The notes below the pieces were generated by a model. That model made no database searches. It was not told the origin of the DNA and saw only the letters and a program-made list of their open reading frames with translations. A stretch of DNA of 6,372 bases from an uncultured Actinomycetes bacterium (GTDB lineage: Bacteria; Actinomycetota; Actinomycetes; Nanopelagicales; Nanopelagicaceae). Of this stretch, positions 1-5,591 are shown in pieces; the stretch's first letter is position 1; every line of letters begins with the position of its first letter. The position numbers and the translations under genes were made by a program. The stretch covers positions 1 through 6,372 of the forward strand of contig CAITAV010000099.1 of the NCBI GenBank assembly GCA_903890345.1, given 5' to 3'.

Positions 1-4
1 AATC

Positions 5-778
5 ATGAGCGTTCTTGATTCAATCATTGAAGGCGTTAGGGAAGATTTAGAATCCAGAAAACTTTCACGGGCGCAGATTCTCGAAGCGGTCGAAAAAGCT
101 GCGCCTGTGCGAGCCGATATTTTCAATTTTCAGAACAATGAACTTTCCTTGATTGCAGAAGTTAAGCGATCATCACCCAGTAAAGGTGCGCTTGCCCCAA
201 TTACTGATCCAGCTCTTTTGGCTGCCCGATATGAAAAAGGGGGAGCAAGCGCCATAAGTGTTCTTACGGAACGTCGCAGATTTGGTGGTTCGTTAGAAGA
301 TTTAGATGCTGTTCGTAAGGCGATAGATCTACCAATCTTGCGAAAAGATTTCATGGTGGATGAGTATCAATTCTTCGAAGCTCGTGCACATGGCGCAGAT
401 CTTGTATTACTAATAGTTGCAGCTCTTTCAAAGAATCAACTATTGGATTATTTGGCATTAACGCAAGAGTTAGGTATGCATGCAATTGTCGAAATTCACA
501 CCATGGATGAATTAGAAATTGCTTTAGATGTTCCATCTGAAATGCTAGGAGTTAACTCCAGAAACTTAAAGACTCTCGAAGTAGATTCCATTGCATTCAA
601 AGAACTACTGCCACGTATACCTAAGAATGTGGTTCGCATTGCAGAGTCAGGAATTTCCACCCCTGCCGATGTGCAATTCGCCGTGGACTCCGGAGCCAAC
701 GCAATCTTGGTTGGCGAAGCGTTAGTACGCGCAGGAGACCCAGAATTCGCCGTGCACCATTTACTGGGACGACAGTAA
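5..778 (+). CDS. trpC: Indole-3-glycerol phosphate synthase
   Basis: This cytoplasmic TIM-barrel enzyme closes the ring of carboxyphenylamino-deoxyribulose phosphate to indole-3-glycerol phosphate, releasing CO2 and water; its product is the substrate of TrpA. The 257-residue length is normal for a monofunctional TrpC. Visible family motifs are IAEVKRSSPSKG (residues 50-61, with catalytic Lys54), TERRRFGGSL (88-97), LRKDF (112-116, with the general acid Lys114), VEIH (162-165, Glu163), GVNSRNL (182-188), AESGI (213-217, Glu214) and LVGEALV (235-241) for phosphate binding. All expected catalytic residues are present. The start is the ATG four bases from the window edge, so its ribosome binding site cannot be seen. 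That start reads ATGA, so an upstream gene could end there by overlap, but this cannot be confirmed. No trpF follows, unlike the trpC-trpF-trpB-trpA order of Bacillus. It is the first visible gene of the operon. Confidence 0.97.
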   Translation: MSVLDSIIEGVREDLESRKLSRAQILEAVEKAAPVRADIFNFQNNELSLIAEVKRSSPSKGALAPITDPALLAARYEKGGASAISVLTERRRFGGSLEDLDAVRKAIDLPILRKDFMVDEYQFFEARAHGADLVLLIVAALSKNQLLDYLALTQELGMHAIVEIHTMDELEIALDVPSEMLGVNSRNLKTLEVDSIAFKELLPRIPKNVVRIAESGISTPADVQFAVDSGANAILVGEALVRAGDPEFAVHHLLGRQ

Positions 779-787
779 GATTTGAAC

Positions 788-1987
788 ATGAGTACATCAT
801 CGACAGATATTAGAGCTGGACACTTTGGGCAGTTCGGTGGTCGTTATGTTCCCGAAGCACTTATCGGAGCACTTGATGAAATTGAAAGCGCTCACAATGC
901 TGCGCAAAAAGATCCAGAATTTTTAGCTGAGCTTGCTCATTTGCATAAGACATATTCTGGTCGACCAAGCATCATCACTGAAGCCAAGAGATTCGCAGAA
1001 CATGCAGGTGGCGCTCGAATAATTCTTAAGCGAGAAGATCTCAATCACACCGGAAGCCATAAGATAAATAACGTTTTAGGCCAAGCACTTCTTGCAAAGC
1101 GATCTGGCAAGAAACGAATTATTGCCGAGACTGGGGCCGGCCAACATGGCGTTGCATCTGCAACAGCAGCAGCGCTGATGGGTCTTGAATGTGTTGTTTA
1201 CATGGGCGAAGAAGATACAAAGCGCCAAGCACTCAACGTGGTTCGAATGAAATTATTAGGCGCCGAAGTTGTTCCGGTGACAACTGGATCAAAAACTCTC
1301 AAAGATGCAATTAATGAAGCGATGCGCGATTGGGTAACAAATGTCGAAACAACTAATTACCTCTTCGGAACAGTAGCCGGACCACATCCATTTCCAACTA
1401 TGGTTCGCGATTTCCAGAAAATTATTGGCGAAGAAGCACGTGCACAAGTATTAGAACTCACTGGAAAACTGCCAGATGCAGTTCTCGCATGTGTCGGTGG
1501 TGGATCAAATGCCATTGGTATTTTTTATGATTTCATCAAAGATAAGGATGTTCGTTTAATCGGATTAGAAGCTGGTGGAGATGGTGTTGAAACTGGCCGT
1601 CACGCAGCAACGATTACGGGTGGAACACCAGGTGTCCTACACGGAGCACGTTCATACTTGTTACAAGATGAGAATGGGCAAACAGTAGAGTCGCACTCAA
1701 TTTCAGCAGGTTTAGATTATCCAGGTGTTGGTCCTGAGCACGCATACCTCAGCGAAATTGGTCGTGCTGAGTATCGCGCGATTACTGATGCCGAAGCAAT
1801 GTATGCGTTTTCATTGTTGTGCAAGACAGAAGGAATCATCCCTGCAATTGAAACGGCGCACGCATTAGCCGGTGCACTTCAAGTTGGTCGCGAATTAGGA
1901 AAAGATGCAACTTTGTTGATTAATCTTTCAGGTCGTGGTGATAAGGATGTAGTCACTGCTGCAGAATATTTCGGAATCCCGCTGTAA
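788..1987 (+). CDS. trpB: Tryptophan synthase beta chain
   Basis: This PLP enzyme condenses indole, channelled from TrpA, with L-serine to make L-tryptophan, as part of the alpha2beta2 complex in the cytoplasm. With the ATG start it has 399 residues, the usual length. Motifs seen: GGRYVPEAL (17-25); NHTGSHKINN (86-95), with the PLP Schiff-base lysine Lys92; AETGAGQHG (113-121), with catalytic Glu114; the phosphate-binding GGGSNA (237-242); the SAGLDYPGVGPEH segment; and SGRGDKD (381-387), whose Ser381 corresponds to the serine that contacts the PLP ring nitrogen. It is therefore the TrpB1 type that partners TrpA, not the longer TrpB2. An in-frame TTG at 782 would add only two residues; ATG 788 is preferred because it is the stronger codon and leaves a nine-base gap after trpC. 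No good Shine-Dalgarno sequence is visible before it. It overlaps trpA by one base. Confidence 0.97.
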   Translation: MSTSSTDIRAGHFGQFGGRYVPEALIGALDEIESAHNAAQKDPEFLAELAHLHKTYSGRPSIITEAKRFAEHAGGARIILKREDLNHTGSHKINNVLGQALLAKRSGKKRIIAETGAGQHGVASATAAALMGLECVVYMGEEDTKRQALNVVRMKLLGAEVVPVTTGSKTLKDAINEAMRDWVTNVETTNYLFGTVAGPHPFPTMVRDFQKIIGEEARAQVLELTGKLPDAVLACVGGGSNAIGIFYDFIKDKDVRLIGLEAGGDGVETGRHAATITGGTPGVLHGARSYLLQDENGQTVESHSISAGLDYPGVGPEHAYLSEIGRAEYRAITDAEAMYAFSLLCKTEGIIPAIETAHALAGALQVGRELGKDATLLINLSGRGDKDVVTAAEYFGIPL

Positions 1988-2793
1988 TGACAACACCGTT
2001 AGATCAGCTATTTACTAAAACCAGATCCGAAAATAGAGCAGCACTCATTGCGTATATTCCTGCCGGATACCCAACTCAAGAAGGTTGCAAGGCAGTAATC
2101 GATGCATTTGCAGATGCAGGAGTAGATGCAATCGAAATCGGATTTCCCTACAGCGATCCTGTGATGGATGGTCCAACAATTCAAGAAGCAGCAAATACTT
2201 CTCTCGAAGCCGGCACAGGTGCGAAAGAAGTTTTCGAAGCACTTGCCCATGCAACTGCTCGAGGAATACCTAGTGTTGTTATGACGTACTGGAATCCAAT
2301 CGAAAAATATGGAATCGAAAAATTTGCAAAATCAATCGCATCTAATTCTGGCTCTGGAGTGATTACTCCTGATCTACCAGTTGATGAAGCCCTGCCTTGG
2401 ACAACCGCAACTCACTCATCGGAAATCAATTCAATATTTGTAGTAGCGCCAAGTACCACTGATGCGCGATTGGAAAAAGTTACTGCGCAATGTTCAGGAT
2501 TCGTATATGCAGCCTCCCTCATGGGTGTCACTGGTGCGCGTACAGGAATTTCATCAGGCGCTAAAGATTTAGTTGATCGAATCAAAAAAGTTACCAAGAT
2601 TCCTGTTGCCGTTGGCCTCGGAGTTTCTACCCGCGAACATGCCAAAGAAGTTGCCGGCTATGCCGACGGGGTCATCGTGGGCTCTGCTTTTATTAACGCT
2701 TTAAATAGCGCGGATTCTCTGGATTCGGGAATAAAAGCAGTGCGCACACTCGTTGAACAATTAGCACTAGGTGTTCGAGAGGGCAGAGGATGA
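1987..2793 (+). CDS. trpA: Tryptophan synthase alpha chain
   Basis: TrpA cleaves indole-3-glycerol phosphate to indole and glyceraldehyde-3-phosphate and passes the indole to TrpB through the intersubunit tunnel. The 268 residues match the family length. The signature EIGFPYSDPVMDGPTIQ (50-66) carries the two catalytic acids, Glu50 and Asp61. Further family motifs are ITPDLPVDEA, FVYAASLMGVTGAR (flexible loop region), VAVGLGVST and the phosphate-binding GVIVGSA near the C-terminus. Its ATG shares a base with the trpB stop (TAATG, 1985-1989), the arrangement expected when the two subunits are made in equal amounts by translational coupling; only a weak GGAA (1973-1976) precedes it. Its own stop overlaps the next start as ATGA (2790-2793), so transcription and probably ribosomes pass directly into the envelope gene downstream. 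Confidence 0.97.
   Translation: MTTPLDQLFTKTRSENRAALIAYIPAGYPTQEGCKAVIDAFADAGVDAIEIGFPYSDPVMDGPTIQEAANTSLEAGTGAKEVFEALAHATARGIPSVVMTYWNPIEKYGIEKFAKSIASNSGSGVITPDLPVDEALPWTTATHSSEINSIFVVAPSTTDARLEKVTAQCSGFVYAASLMGVTGARTGISSGAKDLVDRIKKVTKIPVAVGLGVSTREHAKEVAGYADGVIVGSAFINALNSADSLDSGIKAVRTLVEQLALGVREGRG
2777..2783 (+). promoter_or_regulatory. Ribosome binding site of the MauE-like gene
   Basis: GAGAGGG lies inside the end of trpA, six bases before the ATG at 2790. This strong site supports that start and means the membrane protein can be initiated independently as well as by coupling to trpA. Confidence 0.75.
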
Positions 2794-3254
2794 AAAAAGC
2801 ACGACCATGGATCGGATTGCTTGCCCGACTGATTCTGGGCGGAGTTTTATTAGTTGCCGGATACCTCAAGGCATTTTCACCAGATAAATCCATGATGGCG
2901 GTACGTGCTTATGAAGTGCTTCCGATTTGGTTAGCAAATGCTCTTGGAATAATTTTGCCATGGCTAGAAATTGGCGCAGGCATTCTCTTGATAATTGGCG
3001 TAGCAATTAGATACGCAGCGATATTTGGATCAGCACTGATGGTGCTATTCATTATTGCAATTGCACAAGCTTGGGCACGTGGGCTATCCATTGATTGCGG
3101 TTGCTTTGGTGGAGGTGGCACCGTTGATCCAAGCCAAACCAGATATCTAGAAGAAATTTTGCGTGACACAGGCTTAGCGCTCTGCGGTCTCTATCTTCTT
3201 CGCTACCCTTTAACCAAGTTTGCACTCGAAAAGAAACCATCACAGGGAGAATAA
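2790..3254 (+). CDS. MauE/DoxX-type four-helix membrane protein with CGC motif
   Basis: A 154-residue integral membrane protein with four predicted helices at about residues 8-29, 48-70, 72-95 and 120-138. Features typical of the MauE branch of the DoxX-like families are the conserved LPWLEIGAG (56-64) in helix 2, CGCFGGGG (103-110) after helix 3, and an RD pair (125-126) entering helix 4. The basic N-terminus (KKAR) and basic C-terminal tail indicate both ends are cytoplasmic, which puts Cys103 and Cys105 on the outer face; Cys132 is within helix 4. MauE is required to assemble the disulfide-rich small subunit of methylamine dehydrogenase, and members of this family often sit beside thioredoxin-like genes. 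No methylamine genes are visible here. Because the next gene is DsbA-like, I infer a role in passing electrons to or from it; this is not proven. The ATG start overlaps the trpA stop and has a strong ribosome binding site. Confidence 0.82.
   Translation: MKKARPWIGLLARLILGGVLLVAGYLKAFSPDKSMMAVRAYEVLPIWLANALGIILPWLEIGAGILLIIGVAIRYAAIFGSALMVLFIIAIAQAWARGLSIDCGCFGGGGTVDPSQTRYLEEILRDTGLALCGLYLLRYPLTKFALEKKPSQGE
3244..3250 (+). promoter_or_regulatory. Ribosome binding site of the DsbA-like gene
   Basis: AGGGAGA sits eight bases before the ATG at 3259 and just before the stop of the MauE-like gene. It decides the start: the longer reading from TTG 3220 has no comparable site and would add a charged His/Lys/Arg-rich stretch lying wholly inside the upstream gene. 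Confidence 0.75.
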
Positions 3255-3258
3255 GTAC

Positions 3259-3951
3259 ATGTCATCTAAGTCGCCAAACGGTCCAGATAACACAACTCGC
3301 AATCTAGTTATTGGAATGGTGGTGCTTGTAGTTGCAGTGGGTGCCATTTTCTCTGTTTTAAGTAATAAGGAAAATACCTCAGCAGCTCTGCCATCTAGCG
3401 TTTCGAAAGCTGATGGATACGGAATTGTTTTTAATGGTGATGTCAAAGGCGTTCCTGTTGTTGACATTTGGGAAGATTTTCAATGCCCAGTATGTGCGCG
3501 ATTTGAACAAACCAATGGTGACTATATTGAAAAATTAATCACAGATAAGAAAGCAAAAGTTGTATTTCATACACTTTCATTCCTAGGGCCAGAATCCAGC
3601 CTTGCAGCAAATGCGGCTGCGTGTGCATCGGATGAAAATAAGTTCTTGGGATTCCACAAGGCTTTCTATAAGAACTTGCCTGCTGAAAATGCTGGAATTA
3701 TCACCACAGAATATTTGATTGCATTGGGTAAATTTGCGAATATAACATCAGCGAAATACGGCGAATGTGTAAAAAATCTGAATTACAAAGAATGGGTAAA
3801 TAACGTGGCGGCATCTGGCGGAGAAAAGAACATCAATTCAACTCCAACAGTATTCGTTAACGGAAAAGAAATTCGCCGTGCAACGTCTGGCGCCGATCTT
3901 GGAGATTACTTCGATCCAGCAGCATTTGCTAAAGCCGTAGAAGGAAAGTAA
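3259..3951 (+). CDS. Membrane-anchored DsbA-like thiol-disulfide oxidoreductase
   Basis: A 230-residue protein with a short cytoplasmic N-terminus, one hydrophobic helix (about residues 15-35) acting as an uncleaved anchor, a polar linker, and a DsbA-family thioredoxin domain (about 55-230) expected outside the membrane. The active site is DFQCPVCARFE, with Cys76 and Cys79. The cis-proline loop is STPTVFVNGK, with Pro196. Two more cysteines, Cys122 and Cys170, lie in the helical insert; their spacing resembles the extra structural disulfide of the M. tuberculosis DsbA-like protein Rv2969c. The family introduces or rearranges disulfides in exported proteins; direction cannot be read from sequence alone. 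No VKOR or DsbB partner is encoded nearby, but the MauE-like gene ends only four bases upstream. There is no lipobox. Start ATG 3259 is chosen because of the AGGGAGA site eight bases before it. Confidence 0.9.
   Translation: MSSKSPNGPDNTTRNLVIGMVVLVVAVGAIFSVLSNKENTSAALPSSVSKADGYGIVFNGDVKGVPVVDIWEDFQCPVCARFEQTNGDYIEKLITDKKAKVVFHTLSFLGPESSLAANAAACASDENKFLGFHKAFYKNLPAENAGIITTEYLIALGKFANITSAKYGECVKNLNYKEWVNNVAASGGEKNINSTPTVFVNGKEIRRATSGADLGDYFDPAAFAKAVEGK
3940..3948 (+). promoter_or_regulatory. Ribosome binding site of lgt
   Basis: GAAGGAAAG lies seven bases before TTG 3956, inside the last codons of the DsbA-like gene. It supports the unusual TTG start, since no ATG is available near the conserved N-terminus of Lgt. 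Confidence 0.7.
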
Positions 3952-3955
3952 AACG

Positions 3956-4768
3956 TTGAATAGATCGATTCCAACGCCGAGTATTTCGGTTCTGGAAATC
4001 GGTCCATTAACCATCCATCTCTACGCCCTGTGCATTATTTCTGGAATCGTTATTGCTGTATGGCTCGGTGACAAAAGATTTAGGAATCATGGAGACCATC
4101 TAGAAAACGTAGTTGCTGACGTTGCGATCTGGGCAGTTCCTTTTGGAATTATCGGCGGGCGTCTTTATCACGTTATAACTTCTCCGGCTCAATACTTCGG
4201 CAAAAATGGCAATCCTGTTGATGCACTAAAAATTTGGCAAGGCGGATTAGGTATCTGGGGCGCAATTTCCTTAGGTGCAGTCGCCGCATATTTTGCATAC
4301 AAGTCTCAGCAGAAAAAGAAAGAGTTACCATCGTTCGGATATTTCTTGGATGCGCTTGCTCCGGGAATATTGTTCGCACAGGCGGTTGGGCGTTTAGGAA
4401 ATTGGTTTAATGGCGAATTATTTGGTCGCCCAACTGATCTTCCATGGGCGCTCTATGTTCCAGTTGGGTTGCGTCCAACTAGTTATGCAACATTTCGAAC
4501 ATTTCATCCAACTTTTTTATATGAACTAATTTGGTGCAGCGTAGTTGCAATTGCATTAATTCTGTGGGGTAAGAAACTTGCTGCGGGCCAGGTTTTTAGT
4601 GCATACGTTGGGCTATACAGCATTGGGCGTTTATTCATCGAGACCATTCGCATTGACCAAGCTAATACGATCGCTGGACTGCGGGTGAATGTGTGGATTA
4701 GTGCAATTGTTGCAACGCTTGCACTGGTGAATTACCTACGATTGGGACGCTCTTCGGCTAAGATTTAA
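3956..4768 (+). CDS. lgt: Prolipoprotein diacylglyceryl transferase
   Basis: This membrane enzyme transfers diacylglycerol from phosphatidylglycerol to the lipobox cysteine of exported prolipoproteins, the first step of lipoprotein maturation. The 270-residue, multi-helix protein carries the family signature AVGRLGNWFNGELFGRP (143-159), including Arg146, Asn149, Glu154 and Gly157. It also has the early HLYAL segment with Tyr23, the GGRLYHV loop (67-73), WQGGLGIWG (94-102), HPTFLYE (184-190) and GRLFIE (224-229) with Arg225, matching the essential C-terminal arginine of the E. coli enzyme. It lacks the long charged C-terminal tail found in many actinobacterial Lgt proteins. The start is TTG, four bases after the upstream stop, with GAAGGAAAG correctly placed; the resulting N-terminus (PSISVLEIGPLTIHLYAL) aligns with the family pattern. 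Its position downstream of trpA is the known actinobacterial order, with two thiol-redox genes between. Confidence 0.96.
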   Translation: MNRSIPTPSISVLEIGPLTIHLYALCIISGIVIAVWLGDKRFRNHGDHLENVVADVAIWAVPFGIIGGRLYHVITSPAQYFGKNGNPVDALKIWQGGLGIWGAISLGAVAAYFAYKSQQKKKELPSFGYFLDALAPGILFAQAVGRLGNWFNGELFGRPTDLPWALYVPVGLRPTSYATFRTFHPTFLYELIWCSVVAIALILWGKKLAAGQVFSAYVGLYSIGRLFIETIRIDQANTIAGLRVNVWISAIVATLALVNYLRLGRSSAKI

Positions 4769-4770
4769 AC

Positions 4771-5478
4771 ATGGCCCTTGAAGATGTTTATGCTCGCAAT
4801 TTAGAGCATCGCACTCATCGAGCCGGGTGGCTTCGAGCCGCAGTGCTTGGTGCTAATGATGGTCTTGTGTCTACAGCATCTTTAATGATCGGTGTTGCGG
4901 CAGCCAAAGCTGATGGATTCTTAATTACTGCAGGCATCGCAGGTATTTCAGCCGGTGCAATGTCAATGGCAGTTGGTGAATATGTTTCTGTTCGTTCACA
5001 AAATGATGTTGAAGAGTCTGATCGACTATTAGAAATACAACATTTAGCAATTGACCCAGAGGGTGAATTACAGGAGCTTAAACAGATTTACATTGATCGT
5101 GGATTAACTTCGGATTTAGCAGAACAAGTTGCCAAAGCAATGCATGAAAAAGATGCACTTGCTGCGCACCTGCGCGATGAATTAGGACAACACCCACATA
5201 CGAAAGCACGCCCTATGCAAGCTGCAGTTGCATCTGCTGCAAGTTTCACAATGGGTGGGCTAGTTCCTTTCCTTGGTGCATTTGCGCCAACACTGGGTGC
5301 AAAAGCGTGGAGCATTGTTGGTTTCACGATGGCAGGTTTGCTCTTTACGGGAATTGTTAGCGCACGAACAGCAGGATCAAAGGTACTTAAGCCAACGATT
5401 CGAGTAATGCTCGGCGGCTGCGCGGGTATGGCAATTACTGCTGGAATTGGGCAGTTAGCGCATATCAGCGGTATTTAA
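4771..5478 (+). CDS. VIT1/CCC1-family Fe(II)/Mn(II) transporter
   Basis: A 235-residue membrane protein of the vacuolar iron transporter family, which moves Fe2+ and Mn2+ out of the cytoplasm (into vacuoles in plants and yeast, probably out of the cell in bacteria). HRAGWLRAAVLGANDGLVSTASLMIGV (16-42), with Asp30 in helix 1, and GAMSMAVGEYVSVRSQ (62-77), with Met64 and Met66 in helix 2, are the classic family motifs along the ion path. A cytoplasmic helical, acidic domain follows (about 78-150), with DVEESD, an ExxE at 99-102 and the HLRDELG segment (133-139), corresponding to the family's metal-binding domain. Three further helices fill 150-235. It has no N-terminal ferritin-like domain, so it is not an MbfA-type fusion. 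The ATG is only two bases after the lgt stop, without a clear Shine-Dalgarno site, so it probably depends on lgt translation. The exact metal is uncertain. Confidence 0.9.
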   Translation: MALEDVYARNLEHRTHRAGWLRAAVLGANDGLVSTASLMIGVAAAKADGFLITAGIAGISAGAMSMAVGEYVSVRSQNDVEESDRLLEIQHLAIDPEGELQELKQIYIDRGLTSDLAEQVAKAMHEKDALAAHLRDELGQHPHTKARPMQAAVASAASFTMGGLVPFLGAFAPTLGAKAWSIVGFTMAGLLFTGIVSARTAGSKVLKPTIRVMLGGCAGMAITAGIGQLAHISGI

Positions 5479-5480
5479 GG

Positions 5481-5500
5481 TTCCAATTCCACTATTGGAA
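5481..5500 (+). repeat. Inverted repeat just after the VIT gene
   Basis: TTCCAAT (5481-5487) and ATTGGAA (5494-5500) are perfect 7-bp complementary arms around a six-base centre, beginning two bases after the VIT stop codon. The stem is AT-rich and is not followed by a T-run, so it would be a poor intrinsic terminator. The dyad and its overlap with a possible -35 box make a protein operator a reasonable alternative. No regulator can be assigned. Confidence 0.55.
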
Positions 5501-5522
5501 ATGCTCAACTCCTTGCTATTCT
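5495..5522 (+). promoter_or_regulatory. Candidate gltB promoter
   Basis: TTGGAA (5495-5500) and TATTCT (5517-5522) each match four of six positions of the sigma-70 -35 and -10 consensus, with a 16-base spacer. Transcription would start near 5529, giving a leader of about 60 bases that holds the hairpin described below. The match is moderate; support comes mainly from the gap being the only intergenic space in the window. Confidence 0.35.
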
Positions 5523-5534
5523 TTTCCACGTAGT

Positions 5535-5581
5535 ACTCACCAGGGCCAAGGTTGTCCCGAACACATTTCGACAACTGGAGT
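5535..5581 (+). promoter_or_regulatory. gltB leader hairpin covering the ribosome binding site
   Basis: The core is GTTGTC (5551-5556) paired with GACAAC (5570-5575), extended inward by GAA (5559-5561) with TTC (5567-5569) across a two-base bulge. Outward there are two competing options: CCA (5546-5548) with TGG (5576-5578), or ACTC (5535-5538) plus further pairs with GAGT (5578-5581). The second option hides the GGAG at 5577-5580, the only Shine-Dalgarno candidate for gltB. By count 25 of 47 bases are G or C, against 23 of 56 in the preceding spacer, so the element stands out compositionally. A role in controlling gltB translation is inferred; it matches no riboswitch I recognise. Confidence 0.5.
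5577..5580 (+). promoter_or_regulatory. Ribosome binding site of gltB
   Basis: GGAG lies eleven bases before ATG 5592, a slightly long but workable spacing. It falls within the right arm of the leader hairpin, so access to it may depend on RNA folding. Confidence 0.55.
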
Positions 5582-5591
5582 CTTTGTAAAA

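Noticed and set aside
782..787. TTG 782 as the trpB start
   Set aside because: It adds only two residues and uses a weaker codon with no better ribosome binding site than ATG 788.
2085..2273. Cys/Arg/Ser-rich alternative-frame protein inside trpA
   Set aside because: It is a shadow frame of the trpA sequence; its odd composition comes from reading Ala/Asp/Glu codons one base out of frame.
3220..3258. Longer DsbA-like protein starting at TTG 3220
   Set aside because: It would overlap the MauE-like gene by 35 bases, has no comparable ribosome binding site, and adds a charged segment; ATG 3259 has AGGGAGA at ideal spacing.
5481..5520. Intrinsic terminator for the trp-VIT operon
   Set aside because: The stem is short and AT-rich and is followed by mixed sequence with no T-run; it was kept only as an inverted repeat.
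5501..5533. Ten-residue leader peptide frame (ATG at 5501 to TAG at 5531)
   Set aside because: GGAA is only two bases from its ATG, it holds no run of regulatory codons such as Glu or Gln, and the best promoter candidate would start transcription near its end.
5558..5570. LexA/SOS-box-like CGAA...TTCG
   Set aside because: The half-sites are five bases apart where the Gram-positive/actinobacterial box CGAAC-N4-GTTCG needs six between CGAA and TTCG, and the right GTTCG is not intact; it is better explained as part of the hairpin.
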